64,000 bases of DNA from Spiroplasma eriocheiris (GCF_001029265.1 NZ_CP011856.1:1116001-1180000), one strand, 5' to 3'; numbered from the stretch's first letter, positions 11,052 through 22,314 are shown. The notes: generated by a model not told the origin, from the sequence alone. Program-made: numbers and translations.

Positions 11052-13993
11052 TTTTTTATTTGAGCGATCATCTCTTCTGCTTGTTTTAATTTAATTCCGA
11101 CAATTTTCGTAACCCCTTTTTGCTGCATAGTTGCTCCATATAAGACATCACAGTGTTCCATAGTTCCTAACCGGTGGGTTACAATAATAAACTGCGTCGT
11201 ATTAACAAAAGTTCGAATATATTTTGCAAATCTTTCAACATTTGCGGGGTCTAACGGAGCCTCTGCTTCATCTAAAATAACTAATGGAATCGGGCGTACT
11301 TTTAGAATCGCAAATAAAACTGACAATGCGACTAAGGATTTTTCGCCGCCGGATAATAAGTTTAAATTATTAATATTTTTTCCGGGGGGAGATATTTTGA
11401 TATCAATTCCCGTTTCTAAAATATTATCCGGTTCAGTATAAATAATTTTTGCAGTCCCCCCACCAAATAATACTTCAAAAGTTGAAGGTAACGCCTGGTT
11501 AACTTCTTTGATTGTTTTATCAAATTGATCTTCCATTAAACTATCCATTTCATCAATTGAAGTTAAAAGATTTTTAACAGCATTATTAATATCATCATAC
11601 TCGTTTTTCATAAAACTATAACGTTCATACTCTTCTTGATACTCTTGAATGGCATCAAGATTAACATTTCCAATCGTTGCTAATTCACTTCGTAATTCTT
11701 TAATTTCTTCACGAATTTCATCTTCATTTTCAATTGATTTTAATTCTAATGTTTTAGCATGATCGTATGTCATATGATATTCCTCAGTTAAACGACTTAA
11801 ATCTTGTTGGATTTTTGAATTTAACATTGTAATATCGGTATTTAATTTTCCAACTTTTTCTAATAAAACTGCCGTGTAATGTCTTTTTTCCGAAATTACA
11901 TTGTTTAACTCATTCAAATGAGTTAGTTGTTTTTCTTTTAAACTCCGTGCAACATTTAATTGTTGTTCAACTTCGGTTTTAAGAATTTCTTTGTGGTTTA
12001 TTTGGTCAAGAATTCCAACAACATTTTTACTCTCCACAACTTCATTTTCATCAATATTTTTTGAAGTTAATAACTGATATTCATTTTTTAATTTACTTTT
12101 ATCCTGATCAAGAATTTCGATTTGGCGTTTGCTTGCACCAATTGAACTTTGATTTTCATTAATAATTTCATTAATTTCATCTAACTTATTATTTAATTGG
12201 TTCAAGGTTTGATTTAGCTCATCATATTTTTTTAATTTTTCATTAATTTGGTGTTTTAAAGTTTCAACTTCTTTTTCGGGATTAATTAGAATTTGTTTAG
12301 TTTTCCGATTCCCCCCCGAAATAGCCCCCTGGGGACGAATTAGTTCTCCCTCTAAAGTCAAAACATTATATTTATAAGAAATTAATTTTGCTACTTCTTG
12401 GGCGCTATCAAAATTTTGAGAAACAAGATAACGACTTAATAAATAGTCAATTGCTGGTTGGTATTCTTTGCTAGTTTTTACTAATTTATGAGCAATTCCT
12501 AAATAGCCTTTCACTGATTGAATAATAAATTCTTCATCATCGCGCAGATACCGGGGAGTAATAATATCCAACGGAATAAAAGTGGCATGACCAGCCTTAT
12601 TTTGTTTTAAATAACCAATTGCTTTTTTGGCACTATCAACATTTTTTACCACAATATCTTGTAAGCGTCCACTCAAGGCAATTCCAATTGCTTGTTCATA
12701 CTGAGTGTCAACCGTAATTAACTCTTGAACCAGTCCAATAATTCCGGGTAAAACATTCTTATTATTAATAATATTGCGGACCCCTTCGTGTAAGTTATCA
12801 TTATTTTCAAAACTTCGTTGTAAACGGTCAAGATCATTTTCTAACCGAAAGATAGTTTTATTAAGAGCTCCTAGTTCTTCACTATATTTAGTCTGCTCTT
12901 TTAAATAGTTATTTCGAATTGCTTTATTTTCGGTTTGTTGATTATTTAAAAGTGCTAACTTTTCTTGTTCATTATCCAAAGCAATTTTTAGTTCATTAAA
13001 ATCATGAAGCATATTACTAACAGTAATATCACTATTTGACATTTTTAAAGCATTTTCTTTATTATCCAATTCAATCTTTTGAACTTTTAAATCACTAATT
13101 TCATTAACTAATACTTGAAATTGTTTTGATAAAGAAGTAATTTTATTATCCAAACTATAATTTTCTTTACTTAAACTATTATACTCATTTTCTTTTAAAG
13201 TAATTTCTCGTTCGGCCTCCTGTTTTTCAAAGGTAATTACTTTTTGTTGTTCTTTTAGTTCACTTAACTTTTGGTTAAAGAAAGTAACATCTTTAACTAA
13301 GATCGCAAGCTCAATTTCATTTAACTTATCTTTTTTAGCTTTATATTTTAAGGCTTTTTCACTTTGTCGTTTTAAACTTGGCAATTTTCGTTCAATTTCA
13401 TTAATAATGTCTTTAATTCGCGCTAAATTTTCGTTTGACCGTTCTAATTTTTTTAGTGATTCCAATTTTCGTTTTTTATATTTTGCAACTCCGGCTGCTT
13501 CTTCAAATAATGCCCGGCGTTCTAATGGTTTTGCTTCCGCAAAGGAATTAACATTTCCTTGTGAAATAATAGCTAAGGATGATTTTGTAATTCCACTATC
13601 CATCGCAAAATCCTGAACATCTTTTAGACGAACTCGCTGTTTATTAATAAAATACTCATTTTCACCGCTTCCCCGAAAAGTTCGACGGGTTACTTCAATT
13701 TCATCATAATCAAGGTCAAAAAAACGGTGGGAATTGTCAAAGGTAACTTTTACTTCTGCCATATTTAATGGTGGTTTTGAACCTGAACCGTTAAAAATAA
13801 CATCTTCAACACTATTACCCCGTAGTGATTTCATTGATTGTTCCCCTAAACATCAACGGATGGCATCATTAATATTTGATTTTCCACTTCCATTGGGTCC
13901 AACAATTCCAATCATTTCATGCTCAAAATTAATACTTAATGGTTCAGCAAACGATTTAAAACCAAATGCTTCTAATTTTTTTAAAAATAACAC
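11039..13993 (-). CDS. smc: Chromosome segregation protein SMC
   Basis: A 984-residue condensin ATPase. Walker A GPNGSGKS is at residues 32-39. Two long coiled coils flank a hinge (about 410-570, with PGIIGLVQEL and the GG-rich LIRPQGAISGG). The C-terminal ABC signature LLSGGEKSL is near 879-887 and Walker B PLVILDEAEAPLD follows. SMC dimers with ScpA/ScpB organise and segregate the chromosome. The start is a GTG at 13993, chosen because the conserved LFLKKLEAFGFKSF begins there and AAGGA lies about 11 bases upstream; the first ATG is inside the ATPase head and too late. It is shorter than the usual ~1,150-1,190 residues. Confidence 0.95.
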
Positions 13994-14091
13994 TGCTAAA
14001 CACGTCCTTGACAATAAATCAATAATTAGTTTTTATTAATTTAATAATAATTCTTAATAATTATTCTATAAATTCCTAATATTTGCAAGAT

Positions 14092-14107
14092 AAAAAGCAA
14101 ACTTTTT
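14092..14107 (-). terminator. Possible weak terminator after guaA
   Basis: The short hairpin AAAAAG-TTTG-CTTTTT lies 13 bases past the guaA stop. The six-base AT-rich stem makes this uncertain. Confidence 0.35.
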
Positions 14108-14119
14108 AGTTTTTAACTG

Positions 14120-15652
14120 TTATTCTCATTCGATTGTAGCTGGCGGTTTTGAAGTAATGTCGTAAACTACTCGATTAATGCCGGTTACTTCACTAACAAT
14201 TTTTAAAGAAACTTTTGCTAATAATTCATACGGAAGTTGACTTCATTCGGCGGTCATAAAATCAGTAGTGTTAACACTACGCAACACTAAAGTATAACCA
14301 TAGGTACGAACATCTCCCATAACACCAACTGATTGGACAGGTAATAATACGGCAAAGGACTGTGATACTTTATGATACCAACCACTAGCGGATAATTCGT
14401 CAATAAAAATTTTATCCGCCGCCTGTAACAACATAACTTTCTCCTTTGTAATTTCACCAACAATCCGTACTGCTAGTCCTGGTCCTGGAAATGGATGTTT
14501 ATAAACAAAATCATGTGGAATCCCTAACAACTCGCCAGTTTTACGTACTTCATCTTTGAAAAGTTCACGTAATGGTTCAATTAATTTAAATGGTAAATTA
14601 GTTGGTAACCCTCCAACATTATGGTGTGATTTAATTGTTGCGGAAGGGCCTTTTACCGAAACTGATTCAATAACATCTGGATAAATTGTCCCTTGTCCTA
14701 ATCATTTAACATTAGGAATTTTTTTTGCTTCTTCATTAAAAATTTCAATGAATAACCTTCCAATGATTTTTCGCTTTTCCTCGGGACTTGTAACATTCGC
14801 AAGAGCAGTAAAAAAACGTTCTTGGGCATTAACCCGAATAATATTTAACCTAAATTTTTTTTGAAATTGTTGTAATTCTTCTCAACCACTGTCCTGACGT
14901 AATAATCCCGTGTCAACAAAAATACAAGTCAATTGGTGACCAATTGCTTTATTTAATAAAACCGCACAAACACTAGAATCAACACCACCCGACATTGCTA
15001 ACACAACATGGTCAGTTCCAATTTGGTTTTTAATATGAAGAATCGATTGGTCAATAAAATTACTTATTTTTCATTCTTTTTGACAATGACAAATATTAAA
15101 AATAAAGTTAGTTAATAATTGCATTCCAATTAAAGTATGGGTTACCTCGGGATGAAACTGTAAACCATAAATTGGTAAATTATGATGTTTAATTGCACTA
15201 ATTGAATTTACACTATGAGCTAATTGAATAAAATTTGGTGGCATTTTTTCAATATGATCAGCATGGCTCATTCAAACTTGGGAATTATTAGGAATATTTA
15301 CAAACAAATCTTGGAAAACATCAATAATTAATTCCGCAAAACCAAATTCCTGACGCTCAGCTTTGCTTACTGTTCCCCCAAATAAATCACAAATTAATTG
15401 CATTCCATAGCAAATTCCTAACACAGGAATATTTAAATCAAATAAGGCTCGGTTAATCTGTGGAGCATCATTCGCATAAACAGATGCTGGTCCCCCAGAT
15501 AAAATAATCCCCTTACAATTGGCTTGCTTAATTTTTTCATAATCCGTGTTAAATGGTCAAACTTCACAGTATACTTCCAACTCACGAATCCGGCGGGCAA
15601 TTAGCTGGGTATATTGCGAACCAAAATCTAAAATAATAATTTTATTATTCAC
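14120..15652 (-). CDS. guaA: GMP synthase (glutamine-hydrolysing)
   Basis: A 510-residue enzyme converting XMP to GMP. The N-terminal glutamine amidotransferase has Cys81 in GICYGMQL and the His167/Glu169 pair in FHPEV. The ATP-pyrophosphatase P-loop SGGVDSS is at 221-227. The C-terminal dimerisation domain ends with the family's PPATIEWE. The start is a GTG at 15652 with AAGGAG nine bases upstream, overlapping the hpt stop region. It is the second gene of a salvage operon behind a guanine riboswitch, so GMP synthesis is probably lowered when guanine is abundant. Confidence 0.96.
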
Positions 15653-15656
15653 GATG

Positions 15657-16181
15657 TTATTCTCCTTTATATATGTAAATGCTTTTTAATTGGCGATACT
15701 TGTCATTATAATCAAAACCATAACCCACCACAAACTCATTTTTAAGGGCAAATAAATAGTCATATTCAAAACGGGGTTTTGGATGACAATCTGGTTTATC
15801 AGCTAAACAAACAATACGCAAACTAGCTGGTTTCATTTTTTTTAATTCTTCAACTACCACATCCAATGTTTTTCCTGTATCAATAATATCTTCAATTAAT
15901 AAAACATCTTGTCCAGTAATTGTCTTGGCAATGTGTTTGTTAAAAACAATTTCATCGGTTGACTTACCATCTAAATAACTAGAAACGCTAATAGTATCCA
16001 ACACAATAAAAGTATCTAAGTTTCTTAATAAATCACTCATAAAAAACAAGGCCCCGTTCATAATGCCAACACAATGTAATGTTTTTCCTTGGTAAATAGC
16101 ATTTAATTTTTGGGCGTATTCTTTAATTTTTTCCTGAATTTCTGCTTCTGAAATGTATAATTCTAATTTATCAGTATTCAT
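15657..16181 (-). CDS. hpt: Hypoxanthine(-guanine) phosphoribosyltransferase
   Basis: A 174-residue type I phosphoribosyltransferase that makes IMP or GMP from free purine base and PRPP. The PRPP-binding motif [13 protein letters not shown] is at residues 93-105, and the flexible-loop region [11 protein letters not shown] precedes it. Length and motifs match Hpt/HprT. It is the first gene downstream of the guanine riboswitch and terminator, and guaA follows four bases later. Confidence 0.94.
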   Translation of the reverse strand: MNTDKLELYISEAEIQEKIKEYAQKLNAIYQGKTLHCVGIMNGALFFMSDLLRNLDTFIVLDTISVSSYLDGKSTDEIVFNKHIAKTITGQDVLLIEDIIDTGKTLDVVVEELKKMKPASLRIVCLADKPDCHPKPRFEYDYLFALKNEFVVGYGFDYNDKYRQLKSIYIYKGE

Positions 16182-16210
16182 CCCTTATTCTCCTATTAAA
16201 TCTAAAATAT

Positions 16211-16236
16211 AAAAACATAAACTTGCAAAAGTTTAT
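16211..16236 (-). terminator. Riboswitch-controlled terminator (expression platform)
   Basis: On the minus strand CATAAACTT-TTGC-AAGTTTATG is followed by TTTTTAT, directly before the hpt ribosome binding site. The 5' arm and the preceding TCATCA can instead pair with the 3' strand of riboswitch helix P1 (TATG...TGATGA), forming an antiterminator. Confidence 0.8.
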
Positions 16237-16275
16237 GCTGATGAAATTTAATGAATTACAATAAAATAATCATCA

Positions 16276-16340
16276 ACTCATAGTGTCTCTTTTACGGAAA
16301 GACGTAGAAACGCTAGCCCATATTACTAGCATATATAAGT
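16276..16340 (-). promoter_or_regulatory. Guanine-type purine riboswitch aptamer
   Basis: All three helices of the purine riboswitch can be drawn on the minus strand. P1 is ACTTATA / TATGAGT. P2 is GCTAGT / GCTAGC with loop AATATGG. P3 is GTCTTT / AGAGAC with loop CCGTAAA. The conserved junction TTTCTAC follows P2, and ACTATG precedes the 3' arm of P1. The pyrimidine that pairs with the ligand is C, which indicates guanine/hypoxanthine rather than adenine; the junction U kept in TTTCTAC argues against the 2'-deoxyguanosine variant. The downstream terminator suggests ligand-induced shut-off. Confidence 0.92.
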
Positions 16341-16371
16341 CTTAATATTTTTTATATTTATCTACATATAG

Positions 16372-16400
16372 AATATATCTTAATATTGTTTGTTTTGCAA
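16372..16400 (-). promoter_or_regulatory. Promoter of the riboswitch-hpt-guaA transcript
   Basis: TTGCAA and TATATT with a 17-base spacer on the minus strand lie about 30 bases before the riboswitch aptamer. Confidence 0.55.
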
Positions 16401-16422
16401 CAATAAATTTAAAAACAAAATA

Positions 16423-16444
16423 AAATCCTAGTATAATAGGATTT
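16423..16444. terminator. Terminator of the coiled-coil protein gene
   Basis: The inverted repeat AAATCCTA / TAGGATTT with T-rich tails on both strands lies 35 bases after the stop at 16479. Confidence 0.65.
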
Positions 16445-16478
16445 TTCCTTACAATAAAATCTAAAAAATTATATTTTT

Positions 16479-17582
16479 TTACCTTCCTTCATCTAACTGG
16501 GTTAATTTAGGTTTTTTTAATTTTGCAAGTGCCTCTTCTTTTTGACGATGTTCATCTTTTTGTTCTAATAATTTTTTATTTCTTTTTTCTAATTCAGCAA
16601 TTTCTTGGGCCCAATTTTTACCTGATTCTTTTTTCACATTTAGAATATCATTAATCTTAACTTTTGCAACATTTTTTTTAGAATTGCGAGCATTAAAAAT
16701 AAGGGAATCTAAACTCATAGGCTTTTTATTAGTCGAGTGGGACTCTGCCAAAAGTTTTTTAATACTGTTAAAGTTCTTTTCTTTTTTAGTTTTAATAGAT
16801 TCTTCTAGTAAATTAACTTGTTGCTTATTTTCAAAAAATATTGGTGGATGTGAAGGATCTTCCTTTAACTTAGCAGAATGTAAAACTTCAAATATTTTGT
16901 GGTGAAGTCTTTGCTGTCTTTGAAGTTCCTTAATTTCTTGTATAATTTCAGTACATTTATTCGTATCCTTCCTGTAACACAATAAGTTTTCTACATCATT
17001 TCCAGTTCGTTTTATCACCACATACAACTTAAAATATAGTTCCTGAAATTCTTGATCTAAACTAATAATTCGTGTCATTAGTTGTTTTCTATCTTCCATC
17101 AGATTTTCTAATGAAGAAAAACTGGAAGTTAAATCAGCAATTTCACCTGAAATTTGAGTCATTTTTAATTTATTAACTAATTCTTGGCACTCAATACAAA
17201 AAACTTTATAAAAATTGGTATTTTTTAAAAATTCATTATACTGAGGTTCTTTAAAAACATCATCACAATTAAAATTATCTTTACTAATATTTTGTATTTT
17301 ATTTATCAATGGTTCATACAAATACCATTCAACTTCAATATAATGGTCTAATTCTTTTTGTAAGTCAGTTAAATTATTAATCTTGTTTGCATACTCTAGA
17401 ATGTTTGCCTCGGTAATTTTAGCCGGTATTTTCCCCATTAATTTATGAGATCAGTTTTCAAGGATCTTAACTTCATTTCTAACTTTGTTTTGAAAGACTA
17501 ATATTTCTTCTAATTTATTTTTATATTCAATAGCATCAAGCACTAGAGGTTCTAAAAATTTTGGCAATTCTTCAATATTCAT
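16479..17582 (-). CDS. Hypothetical coiled-coil protein
   Basis: A 367-residue, charged, helix-rich protein I do not recognise. It has no signal peptide or membrane segment. Heptad-like stretches occur throughout, especially around residues 150-240 and at the C-terminus (AELEKRNKKLLEQKDEHRQK). The C-terminal 60 residues are strongly basic and Lys-rich. The ATG at 17582 has GAAAGGAA upstream; an ATG at 17438 would lose 48 residues that follow an in-frame TGA. It appears to be a single-gene unit with its own terminator. A cytoskeletal or structural role is conceivable but nothing in the sequence proves it. Confidence 0.7.
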
Positions 17583-17828
17583 TTTTTTATTTCCTTTCAA
17601 GTGATTTATAAATATTAACCTTTAATTAAAAAAATTAATTTTATTACAGAAATTATTTATAATCATTTTTAATTTGATAATTATATTTTCTTGCAAAAAA
17701 AATAAAATAGCAATTAGTAGTTTTGGATAATTTAAATATTTAAAAATTAAATTATTAAATTTTAATACTTTTATTTTGTTTGCATATCTTATTTTTTAAG
17801 AAAAAAATGAAAAACTTTTACTCCAAGT

Positions 17829-18587
17829 TTAGTCTTTTGCTCAACATTGGATAATGTCTCCAACATTTTCAACCAGCATTGCTCCTAACTTAAGATATCG
17901 ATTATTTTTATTATCTTTAGTGATTTGATCAGGCAAACAAAAAAGTTTCTTTTGATAATCAATTATATAATTAAATAATTTTTCACTATCATCATATTTA
18001 TTAGTTTGAATAAATAAAATTCGAAATGCAAGAGCAATAACAATTCTTCGAATATGATTTTTGAGATTAATTGGTTTTTGATTATAACTTTCTGAAATTA
18101 CTAAACACTGGTTAAATTTTAGATTAGGGTTATTTAGATAGAAATCACTAATTGTATTTTTATGTAAAAAGAAGACAATCTTGCCGACAACGGTTGGTGG
18201 CAATGCTGCTAATATTTTTGCTGTTATTGGTTCATCATAAAACATTAAAATTCTTTTTTGATGGTTAATTAACTCTTTAATAAATTTTAGTGTCTGTTGA
18301 AAACCATACTGACTTGGTTTAGGACTAATAAATAGCAATAAATTCTGATCATAATTTTTTAGCAAGTTAAAATCACCATAATAAAATAATACAAATGGTG
18401 GTTTGTAAATTGATTTTAAAGATGGAGGATATTGGGGATCTAAAATAGTAATGTATTGACACTTAATCTTGGCTACGAAAGTATCTAAGACTTCAAAAGA
18501 AATTTTTTCTTTATGTTCTAAAGCTTGATAGATCTGGTCCCAGTCACCATCATATTTTAATGCAAAATATAATAAAACTTTATTCAT
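17829..18587 (-). CDS. DprA/Smf-like DNA-processing protein, divergent
   Basis: A 252-residue protein resembling the Rossmann-fold core of DprA/Smf. The hallmark YPPSLKSIYKPPFVLFYYGD, about residues 52-71, matches the family's YPxxLxxIxDPPxVLxxxG. The GSRxxSxYG nucleotide-binding loop that normally follows is degenerate here (ISPKPSQYG). In transformable bacteria DprA loads RecA on incoming single-stranded DNA; Mollicutes lack most of that machinery, so its present role is unclear. The ATG has AGGAGG upstream. The end is read through one TGA to TAA. Confidence 0.7.
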
Positions 18588-18643
18588 TAAATTTTCCTCC
18601 TTTCTAATATTTTTAATATATCATTAACGCATAAAAATAATAA

Positions 18644-18670
18644 AAATTAATGCTTAGGAGGCATTAATTT
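18644..18670 (-). terminator. Terminator of the MmcQ/YjbR-like gene
   Basis: The perfect hairpin AAATTAATGC / GCATTAATTT with a 7-base loop overlaps the stop codon and is followed by T-rich sequence on the minus strand. Confidence 0.7.
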
Positions 18671-19329
18671 ATTTTTTGCTTAGTTACATGATGATAACTT
18701 TCATTAATTAATTCTTTAACTTTGTTTAAATCGGTTTGCTTATTTAATAAAATACTTATTCAAGTTTTGTGATTCATATGGTACCCTTTAAAATAAATTT
18801 CATTATCAATAAGGTTTGTGATGACTTTGGGATCTAGTTTTAGATTTAAGATTTCAACCAGACTAGTATTGGCACTATTTGGCTGTCATTTATGATATGG
18901 AACTTTCATAAATAAAGCATATCATTTGTTATTGTAAGTTGCTTTAACCGTTTGATATTCTGGCCATTTTTCCCACGGTTTTTCGATAACTGTTGGAAAT
19001 GCTTCCTGACAATATTTAAGTAATGTTTCTTGGAGATTAATTTTAATAAAACATGTTTCTAATATTTCATTGACTAAATCATTAACTTTCGTTTTAATGT
19101 GGGTTGAATAATTAGTAACCATTTTTGTATAAAAGGGTTGGTACAGTTCTACTGTTTCTGAATCTAAAACATCTACCTTAATTTTTGTAAAATCCTTATC
19201 AATTTTTATTATAACATTTAAGTTATTTCCTAATGCCTCGACTAAAATTAAACCATTTTGATTATTGTTAAACCCATATTGGGAAAGTCTTTCCTGACTA
19301 GGGTACAGATTTGATAATGTTAATTCCAT
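18664..19329 (-). CDS. MmcQ/YjbR family protein
   Basis: A 221-residue protein. The C-terminal half (about 110-215) fits the MmcQ/YjbR fold, with the typical PWEKWPEYQTVKA, YALFMKVPYHKW and GYHMNHKTWISILL segments. The family has a double-stranded-DNA-binding-like (CyaY-like) fold, but its cellular role is not established. The N-terminal ~100 residues are a beta-rich extension. The Trp joining the halves is a TGA. The start at 19329 has GAGAGGTGA upstream. Confidence 0.7.
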
Positions 19330-19388
19330 TTAATCACCTCTCTTTTAATTATACATATATATAATTACGATTATTCTTGCAAACTAAA

Positions 19389-19412
19389 AAATGATGTTTA
19401 ATAACATCATCA
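19389..19412 (-). terminator. Terminator of rbgA-rnhB
   Basis: ATGATGTT-ATTA-AACATCAT followed by a T-run on the minus strand, just beyond the rnhB stop. Confidence 0.75.
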
Positions 19413-19416
19413 TAAT

Positions 19417-20022
19417 TTATTTTTTAAGAAGTTTTTTGACCGGAGCATAAGTTTTTCGGTGTAACGGACACAAGCCATACTTTTGTAACGCCATTAAATG
19501 CTCTTTTGTTCCATAACCTTTATTATTTTTGAAATTATAAACCGGATAACGTTTATGATAATCAACCATCATTAAATCCCTTGTTACTTTGGCAAGAATT
19601 GAAGCGGCCCCAATTGATTGGGATAAATTATCACCATCAATAATATTTTGATAATTAAAATATGATGATAATTTTTCCGCGTCAGTTAAATTTAAATCAG
19701 GTTTTATTTTTAGCATTTGAATTGTTTGTTCCATTCCAAAAATACTTGCCTGTTTAGGATTCATTTCTTCAACTTGTTCAACCGAAACCGTGTAAATTGC
19801 ATAATCAAGGGCCACTTTAGTAATTTCAACAAATAATTGCTCGCGTTGGTAAGTTGTTAGTTTTTTACTATCTTTAATCGCCGGATTAAAATAATCCGAT
19901 GGTAAAACAACGGTTGCAGCAACCAATGGTCCAGCTAAACACCCCCGCCCTGCTTCATCACTACCAGAAAAGATTTTAACTTGAGGATATTGTTTTAATA
20001 AATCTTGTTCAAACTGATTCAT
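19417..20022 (-). CDS. rnhB: Ribonuclease HII
   Basis: A 201-residue RNase HII that cleaves RNA in RNA-DNA hybrids and removes single ribonucleotides. The catalytic DEAGRG is at residues 22-27, with the Asp/Glu pair 22-23. The IGAASILAKVTRD segment carries another conserved Asp. The basic C-terminus GYGTKEHLMALQKYG is typical. Its ribosome binding site (GGAGGAAA) lies inside the end of rbgA, and the two genes are separated by three bases, as in the Bacillus ylqF-rnhB pair. Confidence 0.95.
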   Translation of the reverse strand: MNQFEQDLLKQYPQVKIFSGSDEAGRGCLAGPLVAATVVLPSDYFNPAIKDSKKLTTYQREQLFVEITKVALDYAIYTVSVEQVEEMNPKQASIFGMEQTIQMLKIKPDLNLTDAEKLSSYFNYQNIIDGDNLSQSIGAASILAKVTRDLMMVDYHKRYPVYNFKNNKGYGTKEHLMALQKYGLCPLHRKTYAPVKKLLKK

Positions 20023-20025
20023 AAC

Positions 20026-20904
20026 TTATCTTGTTTCCTCCCCAGGAGTTTCAAACGAAAGCAAACCAAATTCATTATTTCATAATTTATTTAAAAAATC
20101 TTGGACAATATTATCAACATTATCGACATTAACAATTTGAAAACGATTTTTTTGCATTAATAATAATAAATCAAACCAGGCACTAGGGGTATCAGTTGTG
20201 ATTTTATAATCACTAGGGATTTGGTAGTTACTCACTAACACATTGAAATAATGCTCATAAATTCATTTAATTGCTGCTAAGCATATTTCTTCTTTTGGTA
20301 AAATATCTTCTTTAATTGACCGTGTAAAAACAAGACGCAGAGCAACTTGCGGATTTTCAATTTTTGGCCATAAAATTCCAGGGGTGTCTAGCAATGCAAT
20401 CTGATCATTAAGTTTCAATCATTGTTGACCCTTGGTAACCCCTGGTTTATTGCCAACTTTTGCTGAACTTTTATTGATTAATGAATTAATAATAGTTGAT
20501 TTTCCAACATTCGGAATTCCCAAAATCATGACTTTTAACTGGGGATTTTTAATGCCTTTTTTATAGTCCCGATCTAACTTATCTTTTAAAGTTTCTAAAA
20601 TTTTCGGAACAATAATTTTAGAAATTTTAAAGTGTTTACTATCAACCATAATAACTGGGATTTGGTGATTTTGATAATAATTAATTCACATTTCCGTAAT
20701 TTTTGGATCAGCTAGATCTTTTTTATTCAAAATTATTAAACGCGGTTTATTGTGGCTTAGTTTTGCGACAACTGGATTAGCTGAGGAAAACGGAATCCGA
20801 CAATCAACAACTTCAATAACTAAATCAATTAATTTAATTTTTTCATCAATTTGCCGAATTGCTTTGGCCATATGCCCAGGAAATCAATTAATATTGGTTG
20901 TCAT
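20026..20904 (-). CDS. rbgA: Ribosome biogenesis GTPase RbgA (YlqF)
   Basis: A 292-residue circularly permuted GTPase required for 50S subunit maturation. It opens with the family hallmark [10 protein letters not shown]. The motifs come in the permuted order: G4 NKKD (60-63), G1 GIPNVGKS (129-136), the G2 region PGVTKGQQ, G3 DTPG (173-176). The C-terminal domain follows. The ATG has AGGAGG upstream. A terminator and 79 bases separate it from the preceding gene, a second, divergent member of the same family. Confidence 0.94.
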
Positions 20905-20943
20905 GTTTGTTCCTCCTGTTTCTCTCTTTCATTATTATATAAG

Positions 20944-20977
20944 AAAAACAATCTTTATTGTATTAATAAAGATTGTT
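20944..20977 (-). terminator. Terminator of the rpsP-trmD-rplS operon
   Basis: The strong hairpin AAACAATCTTTATT / AATAAAGATTGTTT with T-rich tail lies just past the stop of the RbgA-like gene. Confidence 0.8.
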
Positions 20978-20983
20978 TTAATT

Positions 20984-21859
20984 TTATAAATTATAGTCCT
21001 CAACTCATTCTAAAGTAATATTGGTGATCTTATCATTTTTAATATCATCTAAAAATGTTTCACACGCTAAAGTTAAATCGGGCACTTCTTCATCAGGATT
21101 TAGCAAACCCTTGACCGCCATAATTTTTAAAAATTGACTAATAATATCATCAACAGTCATATTAACAGTTAGTTTAAGACTATATTTTTCTTCAAGTTTA
21201 TCTTTATATTTTTTTAATAAAAGTTTAAATGCTTTAATTGCAACAATTTCCACATTATCTTTAATATCAAAAATTCCTAGCATTTGGGTATGTCAATATA
21301 CTTTTAAATTGGTAAAATTAACACCAGTAATTGCGGGAGTATCAATAATTTCAATATTGTTATTATATTTTGATACTCGCTGGCGGCCAAATAATCCGGT
21401 GCCGCCTTTTTTAGTACCCTCCGTGGCACCAAAGAATAACCGGTCCACAAAAGCAGTTTTCCCTGATTTTGGCATCCCAATTACAATAATTTTTTTACCT
21501 TCAAAGTTCTTTAGATAAGCATCGCATTTTTCTCAGAAGCTAAGATTTTGTTGATCATTTGCTTCTTCAAGAGTTAATGCCATTAAAAGACAGATGATTC
21601 CTTTACTTTCAAAATAAGATGTTCATTCAACAGTTTTGCTTTCATCTGCTTGTAAACAATGAGTAAGAATAATCATTCGCTGTTTGTCTTTTAATTCGGG
21701 ATCCTCATAATTTAATAAATTAGTTCCTGACGCCGGAATCCGCGCATCAGTTACCTCAATAATTAAATCAGCATCTTTTGCTAAATCAAAAACATTTTGG
21801 TTTGCTTTAACAAATTCAGGAGGAACCGAAACAATAATTTCTTCTCTCTCATCTTGCAT
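20984..21859 (-). CDS. RbgA/YlqF-like circularly permuted GTPase with degenerate G4
   Basis: A 291-residue protein related to RbgA. It has the family's DADLIIEVTDARIP (29-42), G1 GMPKSGKT (128-135) and G3 DTPA (173-176), in the same permuted order. Where RbgA has the guanine-specifying NKxD, this protein has THCLQAD (66-72). The NWFPGHM N-terminal hallmark is also missing. It sits directly after rplS, the position held by rbgA in Bacillus, while the canonical rbgA follows just downstream. It probably arose by duplication and may have lost nucleotide specificity or taken a new assembly role. The ATG has AGGAGG upstream. Confidence 0.8.
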
Positions 21860-21908
21860 AGTCTACACACCTCCTATTGATAAGATATTAAAAGACTATC
21901 TAACTGAT

Positions 21909-22262
21909 TTACTTTTTAATAACTTCTTTAATACGAGCTGCTTTACCATGACGATCTCGCATATAATAAATTCTTGCTCGACGCACTTTTCCGTATTTAA
22001 CAACTTCAATTTTATCAATTAAAGGTGAATGTAACGGGAAGTTTCTTTCTACCCCAGCTCCATTGCTAACTTTTCTAATTGTCACTGACTGGCTAATACC
22101 ACTACCTTGTAGTTTAATTACGACACCTTCAAAAATTTGGATCCGTGATTTGTTCCCTTCTTGAATTTTAGCATGGACTTTAATTGTATCTCCTGATGAG
22201 AATTCAGGGTGATCATTACGAAGTTGATTTTCGACAACTTCTTCTACTAAACGCATGTTCAT
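21909..22262 (-). CDS. rplS: 50S ribosomal protein L19
   Basis: A 117-residue L19 with the family core [20 protein letters not shown] and the C-terminal [20 protein letters not shown]. The ATG at 22262 (AAAGGA ten bases upstream) is used; an ATG two codons later is possible. It lies in the rpsP-rimM-trmD cluster, behind a 94-base spacer that holds a conserved-looking hairpin. Confidence 0.96.
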   Translation of the reverse strand: MNMRLVEEVVENQLRNDHPEFSSGDTIKVHAKIQEGNKSRIQIFEGVVIKLQGSGISQSVTIRKVSNGAGVERNFPLHSPLIDKIEVVKYGKVRRARIYYMRDRHGKAARIKEVIKK

Positions 22263-22314
22263 GTTATTGTTATCCTTTCTATTAAATAATTAATCTATGT
22301 TGTTGGGTTGGACA

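Noticed and set aside
16276-16340. Adenine or 2'-deoxyguanosine riboswitch
   Set aside because: The ligand-reading base is C (ACTATG), not U, and the junction TTTCTAC keeps the U expected for guanine aptamers.
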